A DNA stretch of 64,000 nucleotides from Ctenosaura bakeri. Taxonomy: Eukaryota > Chordata > Lepidosauria > Squamata > Iguanidae. The notes under the pieces were generated by a model, which saw nothing but the letters and a program-made list of their open reading frames with translations, was not told where the DNA came from and ran no database searches. Positions 58,701 through 64,000 of the stretch are shown here, one piece after another (within the stretch, counting starts at the first letter, position 1; each line of letters begins with the position of its first letter). Position numbers and translations under genes: made by a program. The stretch is taken from positions 330,298-394,297 of the forward strand of contig CAOLHI010002139.1 of NCBI GenBank assembly GCA_948474755.1. The letters are read 5' to 3'.

Positions 58701-59818
58701 TGGCAGTGGTCCAAAGCTGAAAACAAAACTGAACACTTGAGATTATTGTTAATTGTAGATTGAACATGAGCCAGCAGTATGATGCTGCAGCAAGGATAGT
58801 GAATATTATTTTAGCCTATATTAATAGAACCACAGAGTCCTAGTCAAGACAAATAATGGTCCCTCTATGTTCTGTGCTGGTTAGAGCTGTGCTGGTCTGG
58901 AGTACTGTTTTCAGTTCTGAACAATACATTTTAAGAAGGATATAGACAAATTGGAGCAAACTCAGAGAAGAACAACAAGCAAGATGCGAAGGTTGGAGAA
59001 CAAAACATATGAGGAAAGGTTGATAGAGCTGGATGTGTTCAGCCTGGTGAAGAGAAGACAGAGGGGTGACATGACTGCACTCTTTAAATATTTCAAGAGC
59101 TATCACAGAGAGGAGGTAGCAGGTCTGTTCTCTGCTGACCCAAAGGGCAGAACCAGGTCTAGTGGTTTTAAGTTTCTGGAGGGCAGATTTTGATTGAACA
59201 TTAGAAGGAACTTCTTGACAGTAAGAGCAGTTCAGCAATGGAGCCAATTACCTACCTAGAGAAGTGGTGAGTCCTTCTCTGGACATCTTCAAAATGAGGC
59301 TGGACAGCTACCTGCTGAAGAAGCCTTAGCTAGAGATCCTATACTGAGCAGAGGGGTTGGACTCAATGACCCTTGAGGCCCCTTCCAACTGAATGATTCT
59401 ATTATTCTGTGTGCAACTAAATGCACAATCAAATGTGTGTGGACATTCATGCTCAATATGCCATATATGTCCATGTGCATATGTAATAACACCACATGTG
59501 CAATTGCATGTTCACAATTTGAACATATTGTGTACATTCCCCATCAAACAAAACTATCCAACTGCTTCTATTTGGAACATGCATCTAGAAGATACAGAAT
59601 TCCAACCATGGTCTTTTAAAGATCTGCAGTTTTTCCTTCAAATGATTTTTCTTCCATTAGTAATTGTATGCAAATAACTTCAGTTAAATCTTTTAGTTAC
59701 TAAAGATTTTTTTAAAATTTATATACTTCCTTTATATGTATAAACATGTATTCTTGCCTTTCAGACTCTGACAATGGACAATGTGATCTGCACTCGTACC
59801 TATCAAAAAGCAGAATAG
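37724..59818 (+). CDS. FABP3: Fatty-acid-binding protein, heart-type-like (four exons, 133 aa)
   Basis: Cytosolic lipid chaperone of the intracellular lipid-binding family, which carries long-chain fatty acids inside a ten-stranded beta-barrel. Coding exons are 37724-37796, 44201-44373, 49941-50042 and 59765-59818 (73/173/102/54 bp with stop). These are the canonical sizes and phases of the family, and every intron has GT/AG ends. Visible features: the N-terminal family signature around G7, W9, F17 and Y20; the GVGFATRQ segment at 25-32; [12 protein letters not shown] near 69-80; and the carboxylate-binding residues R107, R127 and Y129. Length 133 aa with a C-terminal RTYxKAE points to FABP3. 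TKPTTIIE and THSTFK also favour FABP3 over FABP7, whereas GEEF and KDGK occur in FABP7 too. Family assignment is near certain; the paralogue call is about 0.8. Introns are long (6.4, 5.6 and 9.7 kb) because of transposon insertions. The ATG has a strong Kozak context (G at -3 and +4). Confidence 0.93.
39098..39215 (-). repeat. 5S-SINE tail fragment in FABP intron 1
   Basis: Only the tail (AAGTTGCCTGTCGACTTACG...GGGTTTTCTTAGGC) is present, at the edge of the CpG island. Confidence 0.65.
39745..39830 (-). repeat. tRNA-derived SINE head fragment
   Basis: ACTGAACCTGGGTCTTTCTG and TTTTGCCACTGAGCTGTAAT are the reverse complement of a tRNA-like A/B-box head. Confidence 0.55.
40033..40285 (+). mobile_element. 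CR1 LINE 3' fragment in FABP intron 1
   Basis: Sequence from CTTCAGGAAAAGAGATTCC to the tail GTGTGATTCTATTATG. Confidence 0.8.
41115..42278. mobile_element. hAT DNA transposon, non-autonomous, in FABP intron 1
   Basis: 8-bp duplication CTTTAAAA at 41107-41114 and 42279-42286. Ends are CAGTGCTGCC and, inverted, CAGTGATTCCCAAC. Subterminal GTACCCCTTGG / GTACCCCCAAGG motifs occur near both ends. 1,164 bp, no transposase frame. Confidence 0.9.
42405..42611. mobile_element. Tigger-like element, end fragment
   Basis: AATCAAATCCATGAAAATGA...AAATGTGGAGGGCCAACTA is the terminal part of this family. The other end is absent. Confidence 0.6.
42625..42870 (+). repeat. tRNA-derived SINE with L2-LINE tail
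   Basis: The head has an A-box-like TGGTGCAGTGGTTAAA and B-box GAGTTCGATCC. The body ends in GCCGCCTCGATCCAT...GGAGAGGCGGGATACAAATAAAT, then an AAATA-type repeat. The tail matches the 3' end of the LINE at 7884. Confidence 0.85.
43549..43750. mobile_element. Palindromic Harbinger-like MITE, copy 2 (FABP intron 1)
   Basis: 202 bp, the same length and sequence family as the copy at 34926, flanked by ATA duplications. Ends are GGCCATTTCCACAC / GACCATTTCCACAC. The two arms can form a near-complete hairpin. Confidence 0.84.
44201..44373 (+). CDS. FABP3: FABP exon 2
   Basis: 173 bp, residues 25-82. The acceptor ends ...CTCTGGCAG and the donor is GTAAGAG at 44374. It encodes the portal region and strands B-E, with [20 protein letters not shown] and FDETTADDR conserved. 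It is open throughout with no indels. Confidence 0.95.
44435..44660 (-). repeat. tRNA-derived SINE (second tRNA family), beside FABP exon 2
   Basis: Same family: TTTGTCCATCTGGTCC and ACATGCAAGACATGTATTC. It starts about 60 bp after FABP exon 2. Confidence 0.66.
45215..45440 (-). repeat. 5S rRNA-derived SINE in FABP intron 2
   Basis: Same family, with GTCTCCCATCCAAGTAC and GCTGACCCTGCTTAG at 45365-45402, complementary to 5S rRNA. Confidence 0.86.
45967..46482 (+). mobile_element. CR1 LINE 3' end in FABP intron 2
   Basis: About 115 open codons ([20 protein letters not shown]...) then a TTTCTATGATTCTATGAG tail. Very similar to the copies at 15366 and 60440, so recent. Confidence 0.92.
46673..46827. 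mobile_element. Short hAT MITE in FABP intron 2
   Basis: 155 bp. The 8-bp duplication ATCTAGAG / ATCTAAAG (46665-46672, 46828-46835) has one mismatch. Ends are CAGTGGTTACC and, inverted, CAGTGGCTCCC. It contains a short CAA repeat. Confidence 0.8.
47250..47757 (-). mobile_element. CR1 LINE 3' end in FABP intron 2
   Basis: Starts ATCATAGAATCAGAGAGC, with the frame [20 protein letters not shown] open over 118 codons. Confidence 0.9.
47758..48772. other. FABP intron 2, unrecognised part
   Basis: AT-rich with no family signature. Confidence 0.5.
48773..48958 (+). repeat. CORE-SINE in FABP intron 2, first of a tandem pair
   Basis: GTAGTGCAGTGATTTGAGC...GGTTTGATTCCC...GAAGGCACACAACAG. A second copy abuts it. 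Confidence 0.83.
48959..49150 (+). repeat. CORE-SINE in FABP intron 2, second of the pair
   Basis: AGCCAGCATGGGGTAGCAG...GATAGGTTCGCCTTAGGG...TGAAGCTACAGAACAAC. It inserted into or next to the tail of the previous copy. Confidence 0.82.
49151..49940. other. FABP intron 2, end
   Basis: No repeat recognised up to the exon 3 acceptor. Confidence 0.5.
49941..50042 (+). CDS. FABP3: FABP exon 3
   Basis: 102 bp, residues 83-116. The acceptor is TTTTTCTCTAG and the donor GTAAGATGG at 50043. It encodes [13 protein letters not shown] and the internal ligand-contacting Arg at position 107. Confidence 0.95.
50156..50510 (-). mobile_element. Tigger-like element, truncated, in FABP intron 3
   Basis: Antisense copy of the 17954/35182 family (GGGTTTGTGGTGCTGAGAAA..., GGAGGAGGACCAGAGG). 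It begins CAGACCTCCCTATTC, 113 bp after exon 3, and lacks its other end. Confidence 0.65.
50875..50915. repeat. CA/CG alternating purine-pyrimidine tract
   Basis: CACACACACGTGCGCGCATGC...CGCGCACACACA (two parts); alternating purine-pyrimidine DNA that can adopt Z form. Confidence 0.88.
51230..51418 (-). repeat. DIRS terminal repeat, element 3' side, with extension
   Basis: Matches the reverse complement of the right-hand terminal repeat from about 51258 inward and extends about 28 bp further out (AAGAACAGGTTGCTTACC...). An extension of one terminal repeat is a known DIRS-1 feature. Confidence 0.85.
51469..51567. repeat. DIRS internal complementary region
   Basis: 51469-51531 is the reverse complement of the left outer end (51230-51292). 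51531-51567 is the reverse complement of the right outer end (about 57352-57389). The two halves abut, so the region can template the junction of the two termini, the hallmark of DIRS circular cDNA formation. Confidence 0.88.
51604..52640 (-). pseudogene. DIRS tyrosine recombinase
   Basis: A lambda-integrase-type recombinase, which DIRS uses instead of a DDE integrase to insert circular cDNA. The N-terminal core-binding region ([19 protein letters not shown]) is in 52335-52628, and the catalytic part is in 51604-52350 in another frame. A one-base loss in the A run at 52364-52368 explains the break. Catalytic residues are present: Arg in [12 protein letters not shown], the H-x-x-R box AHSTRAV, and the nucleophile Tyr in FVRHYRL. 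Confidence 0.88.
52796..54500 (-). pseudogene. DIRS reverse transcriptase / RNase H
   Basis: The RT N-terminal region ([25 protein letters not shown]) lies in one frame down to about 54077. A one-base shift moves the rest into another frame with [18 protein letters not shown] and the catalytic YLDDWLL. RNase H follows ([42 protein letters not shown]). The C-terminal IDLFTS...YAFPPF block is conserved in DIRS pol proteins. Confidence 0.88.
54524..57010 (-). pseudogene. DIRS gag-like protein with one in-frame stop
   Basis: One frame runs from MSALFKKC (57010) to 54524, about 828 codons, interrupted only by TGA at 55943-55945. The N-terminus has a Cys/His cluster (CVSCGRK, CLFC, CPVC) resembling a zinc finger. 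A K/E-rich stretch and an Arg-Ser-rich stretch follow, then a Ser/Glu acidic region, and the C-terminal third has the helical character of DIRS gag. It probably binds nucleic acid. An upstream in-frame ATG at 57121 is possible but lies close to the terminal repeat. Confidence 0.78.
57235..57389 (-). repeat. DIRS terminal repeat, element 5' side
   Basis: About 155 bp, inverted relative to 51258-51418 with only a few mismatches. Both contain GGTACTGCGCATGC and GAACCCCTCCCCCATGCC when read inward. Confidence 0.87.
57390..58740. other. FABP intron 3 after the DIRS element
   Basis: No gene or repeat recognised. Confidence 0.5.
58741..59412 (+). mobile_element. Older CR1 LINE fragment in FABP intron 3
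   Basis: Diverged copy with [20 protein letters not shown] and an AATGATTCTATTATTCTGTG tail. It ends about 350 bp before FABP exon 4. Confidence 0.85.
59765..59818 (+). CDS. FABP3: FABP exon 4 coding part and stop
   Basis: 17 codons plus TAG (59816-59818). The acceptor is a pyrimidine tract ending TTTCAG at 59764. It carries the R-x-Y motif (R127, Y129) that binds the fatty-acid carboxylate. The end, QKAE, is one residue longer than the usual FABP7 end. Confidence 0.94.
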   Translation, partial: TLTMDNVICTRTYQKAE

Positions 59819-60045
59819 ATTTCTGTCACTGGTCATCCAATGAAAACTCATTGCCAAATTGCCTGTATGATTTTTTTCCCAGTGTTTTTGTATAGTTGTT
59901 CTACCTTTTTGAATCCCTCCACTATCAAGGTCTTTTCAGCTGCTTCTTATCCTGGTACTAGAGTTTTGTTTTTTGCTTTTTAAAATATTGACAAGTAAGA
60001 AAAACAATGTGGAAGACAATAAATTGAAGCAGTTGTTACTTGGTG
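59819..60045 (+). promoter_or_regulatory. FABP3: FABP 3' UTR with polyadenylation signal
   Basis: AATAAA lies at 60018-60023, about 200 bp after the stop, followed by TTACTTGGTGGTGTCTGG, a GT-rich stretch typical of a downstream element. The exact cleavage site is inferred, not seen. Confidence 0.7.
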
Positions 60046-60439
60046 GTGTCTGGCTGTGTTTTAATGTGCTTGTCATTGCCATCTTATTCGGGATTATGAT
60101 CAGTAGACAAGGGCCACATTTCTGTGTTACACAACTCTACATGTACAGGCTCTCCCTGCTTATCTGACAGGTTAGGGACTGGAGCACTATCTGAAAGAGG
60201 AGATGGTTGAAAAGCAGAAGCCATGTAGTGTAGGGAATGTGAGGCCTGCATGGGACCGACCATGAATGTGGTGGCTTGCAAAGTCTCTTAGCTGGCTTGG
60301 CACCTCCACTCCCCCACTTGAGCTTCCTTTGCAAGCAGTACCTGTGCAGTCCCAAGCAAGCCCCCATTGGCAAGAAGAACAGATGGAGGTCCACTGTTTC
60401 GATGCTTGCAAGACAGACAAGTTCTATTAATTTGATAGA

Positions 60440-61135
60440 CAGCAGTAGTGTGAAAGGGATCTAGGAGTCTTCATAGACCACAAGCTGAACATGAGTCAGC
60501 AGTGTGATGCGGCAGCCAAGAAAGCCAATGCAATTCTCGGCTGCATCAATAGGAGTATGGTGTCTAGATTGAGGGAGGTACTGGTACCACTCTCCTCTGC
60601 TTTGGTTAGACCTCATCTTGAATACTGTGTCCACTTCTGGGCACCCCAATTCAAGAAGGACATGGTCAAGCTGGAGCAAGTCCAGAGGAGGGCGACCAAA
60701 ATGGTGAGGGGCCTGGAAGTCATGCCCTATGAGGATAGACTTAGAGAGCTGGGTATGTTTAGTCTGCAGAAGAGAAAGTTGAGAGGGGACATGATAGCCA
60801 TGTTTAAATATTTGAAGGGATGCCATGTAGAGGAAGGAGAGGGCTTGTTTTCTGCTGCTCCAGAGACCAAGACAAAGAGCAATGGATTCAAGCTGCAGGA
60901 AAGGAGATTCCACCTGAACCTCAGGAAGAACTTCCTGACAATCAGGGCTGTCCGGCAGTGGAATGTGCTGCCTCGGAGTGTAGTGGAATCTCCTTCCTTG
61001 GAGGTTTTTAAGCAGAGGCTGGATGGCCATCTGTCAGGAGTGCTTTGAGGGTGTTCCTACATGGCAGGGGGTTGGACTGGATGGCCTGTGCGGTCTCTTC
61101 CAACTCTACATTTCTATGATTCTATGATTCTATGA
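60440..61135 (+). mobile_element. CR1 LINE 3' end, well preserved
   Basis: 185 codons open from 60491 ([20 protein letters not shown]... to HLSGVL), then the 3' UTR and repeated TTCTATGA tail. It follows the FABP gene by about 400 bp. Confidence 0.93.
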
Positions 61136-61524
61136 CCAGGGGGTCTACTCTTTTCATAGGCAAGATTTGGGACCATGCACATGTGCAAATGGTTTAAAGC
61201 AAGCCTTTGGCAAGAAGAACTGACAAAAAAGTAGACCCCACGTTGAATTAATGGAACTTGTTCTTAATTTGGAAGCATCAAAAGGGCGAGTCGTCAATCA
61301 ACAGGATGTCAAAAGGGAGAACCTTCCTGTACTTACTACATAGCAGAGGTACTACAGTGCCTTCCTACTGAATTGAAAGATGTGTATCAGGGCACCAGCA
61401 ATAGTATCCTGATATGCAATCAGTCTCTACTGTTGTGCATTAGCAGACCCTACCCACTGTCTAGAGGGGCATCAGTGTGTGCAAAGGAAAAGGTGGCATA
61501 TAAATAAAACACACTAAAACTGCT

Positions 61525-63290
61525 TCCTTAGATCAATGTGGATAGGAGAGAGAAAGTTGGGTGTCATCAGCATAGTGATGGCACCAAATCCCAAATTACC
61601 AGAACCTTTTCCTATTCATATATGTTAAACAGCATGGGAGACAAAACAGAACCCAATGGGAGTCCAGTTGCCAAAGTGTCAAACAGGAGTCCCCTAGCAC
61701 TACCTTCTAGGCTCTTTCCTAAAAAATAATAAAAAATGGAACCACTATAAAACCATGTCCCAACATGTGGCATGCCAGAAAGTGACCTTGGTTGATGGCA
61801 TTGAAAGCCAAAGAGGTCCATCAAAGCCAACCAGTTTTCAGTTAAAGTCATAACCAAACCTGAAGCCACATTGAAATGAATCTAGATAATCTATGTCATC
61901 CAGGAACTCCTGAAGCTGGTAAGTCACCACACACTTCCAATACCTTGCCCAAAAATTGAATACTGGAGACTGACCAATAATTATCCAGTGAGTGGGATTC
62001 AAGGAGACCTTTGTTCACCTCTTACAAATTCTTCATTTTGGCATGGTGGGACCTTCTCTTACAGAAGGGAAGTATTGCACTGCTTTTAGCCACACAGTCA
62101 GTCCCCAACTGGCCTTTCTGATAAGCCAAGGACAGCAAGGATCTAGTGCATCTGGTGGCTCTTGCCTGTCCAAAGATCCTGTTCACATCCTCCAGCAGCT
62201 CAAGTTGAAAACTATCTATTAACAATGGACAAGCAGGAGCCAAGGTTACATCCACCAGGCCTGCATTAACTATAGCATTCATTTCAGAAAGGATCTGAGT
62301 GATTTATCTTCAAAGTTGGCTATTGAGTAGTCTAGATTCTGTTCTTGTAGGCCAAGGTGTAAGAGACCCCCTAATCAAACCAACTCTGCTAGATGCAAGA
62401 TTCGTAGTAGAGGGAAAATGGTAGATTTTTTGTTTTTGTTTTCTGCATTGCTACAGAGTTTATTGTTTATTCAAACTTGCTCCAAGTTTTCTGCCAACAG
62501 CACTCTAGCTGCTATCTTACTCAGCCAGGTTCCTAGAAAATAAGGGAGCTCATTTAGCTCCACTCAATGAAAGGGAACACTCAGAAGTGATCATGTATGC
62601 TGCCCTGTTTATTTCCCCATTCTAGAGATCAAGCAGAGCTTTGACAGCATTGTTTGTTGAGATAACAGAAAAATCCGCAAGAGCCACTAGGAAGCCTTCT
62701 GAATCTACCACACCTGAATTGGACCCACCCTTGCTATGGCTCTGAGACCCAATGAATTAAGCCTGACTAGGCAGTAATCTACTCTTCACAATGGGACAAT
62801 AGAAAGTTTCTCTTCACCAAGATAACCATAATCGCAGAAAAAAGGTCCAGAATTTGGCCAGCAGCATGGTTGGTACCAGATACCACTTTGGACAGACTCA
62901 TAGCCTGGAAGCCACAGAGTCCTGAGTCATTCTAATAGGGCAGCCTCAGCATGGATATAGAAGCCCTCAGCACTATAAGCTGAGGGGACTCCCTGAGACC
63001 ATTCCAGCTAGCACAGAAAAGGAGACAGTTGAGTAGCAAGGCAGATAGTACACTAACAGAACCCTTATCTTTGCTGGCCATATACATTTAAATAAACACA
63101 GACTCAGTAGACTGTGGGACTAGACACCAGATCAGAGAGGTGGAATCACAATAAACCTCTGCAGCACTGTCTCCTCACTCTCCAGGTCTTGCTTGCCATC
63201 TGGGGGCAAGGCTGAGGGAAATTAACTGCCTCAAAATAGGCTGGCCTAGTCATTCAGGATCACTTAAGTCCTCGATATCACCTGTTTGAG
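61525..63290 (-). mobile_element. Old L2-type LINE relic
   Basis: Same order as the LINE at 7884-11037 but strongly decayed: the YADD-region reverse complement (GGGTGTCATCAGCATAGTGATGGCACC) at about 61560, and an endonuclease-region match (AGTACACTAACAGAACCC) near 63048. The sequence after the SINE at 63292 may continue it. Confidence 0.7.
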
Positions 63291-63291
63291 A

Positions 63292-63480
63292 CCACTGTCA
63301 TGTAGTGATTTGAGCACTGGACTACAACCTTGGAGACCAAGGTTTGATTCCCAGCTCAGCCATGGAAACCCACTGGGTGATCTGGGTGCATCACACACTC
63401 TCAGCCCCAGAAAACCCTTGATAGGGTCACCTTAGGGTCACCTTAAGTTGGAAGTAACTTGAAGGCACTCAACAACAACT
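63292..63480 (+). repeat. CORE-SINE
   Basis: CATGTAGTGATTTGAGCACT, GGTTTGATTCCC, and the tail GAAGGCACTCAACAACAAC. It lies within old LINE sequence. Confidence 0.82.
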
Positions 63481-64000
63481 TGTTTTACCATGCAAAAACC
63501 TGGCACTGAACAGCAACATTTTCAATCAAGGGGACTGTTGCTCTGGATATCTAGACTATTGGAACCAGAGAACATGTAGGGAACAATCAATACACTATTT
63601 TGGATCCCTATTCCAAGATAGAAGGACTCTCCTCCCTGGCCATATGTCCCTCTGCTCTGTATCACTGGAATGGCTGCTCCATGAGCCACATTATCTTCCT
63701 CATGTCCCCCTCAGAAACACATGCCCCTTGTGATCAGCAGACAATCCACTTCTAGCTAAAATCCTCCTCCAGTGTTAATGTGCAGATAGTCCATCTCCTT
63801 TCTGATAGGCAGAAGAACCTCAACCCCTGCTCCCCTAAAGAGGTATTACTCTTTACCAGCAGTCCCACCAGCAGCAAGTCCAGCTTATATTCAAGCAAGC
63901 CCAGGGACTGTTCAAGCTGGGGGTGGGTAGTGTTTCCTTCTGGGATGGCAAACCCAAGCCCTTGCTTCTGTGAGGAGGTGGCAAGCAGTTACAGATGGTT
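63481..64000 (-). other. Possible continuation of the old L2-type LINE
   Basis: Follows the SINE that interrupts the LINE relic. No diagnostic motif is visible, so this is by position only. Confidence 0.35.

Noticed and set aside
37724..59818. FABP as a processed pseudogene or as FABP7
   Set aside because: Introns are present with intact splice sites and no lesions, so it is not a processed copy. FABP7 is disfavoured by sequence, though synteny keeps it open (see findings).
1..64000. CRISPR array, operon, phage or plasmid features
   Set aside because: No spaced direct-repeat array or prokaryotic gene organisation; the tandem repeats are ordinary microsatellites.

Overview
This is a vertebrate nuclear genome window, most likely from a lepidosaur and probably an iguanian-type squamate. 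The evidence is the repeat mix: many CR1 LINEs, an L2-type LINE with a TAA-type tail, CORE-SINEs, a 5S-rRNA-derived SINE, a DIRS retrotransposon, a Ty1/copia element, and hAT, Tigger-like and Harbinger-like DNA transposons. Tuatara is not excluded. There is no bacterial-style gene organisation.

Two host genes are supported, both on the + strand. At 13435-13638 lies a coding exon of a cAMP-dependent protein kinase inhibitor (PKI), with the pseudosubstrate core RTGRRNALPDI. A phase-compatible candidate second coding exon is at 23748. From 37724 to 59818 lies a complete four-exon fatty-acid-binding protein gene. Its coding exons are 73, 173, 102 and 54 bp including the stop, encoding 133 residues, and the protein is closest to heart-type FABP3. 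A TATA-like promoter sits in a CpG island of about 1.8 kb, and a polyadenylation signal follows at 60018. The PKI-FABP order matches the mammalian PKIB-FABP7 arrangement, yet the FABP reads as FABP3. That conflict is the main host-gene puzzle.

Layout. 1-4.5 kb: CR1 and SINE fragments. 4.5-13.1 kb: a Ty1/copia retrotransposon with both LTRs and a 5-bp target duplication, interrupted by an L2-type LINE with a nearly intact reverse-transcriptase ORF. 13.4-23.8 kb: PKI exon(s) with hAT, CR1, Tigger-like, Harbinger-like and LTR-like insertions. 24-37 kb: intergenic repeats, including a solo LTR and many SINEs. 37.3-60.1 kb: the FABP gene, whose introns carry a hAT element, a Harbinger-like MITE, CR1 copies, SINEs and, in intron 3, a 6.2-kb antisense DIRS tyrosine-recombinase element. 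60.4-64 kb: CR1 and old L2-type LINE relics.

The two host genes act in unrelated processes (PKA inhibition and intracellular fatty-acid transport), and nothing here shows functional coupling. The mobile elements are informative because several preserve target duplications, nested insertions and shared tails that show how they moved. All coordinates come from reading the sequence by eye. No alignment or database search was run.
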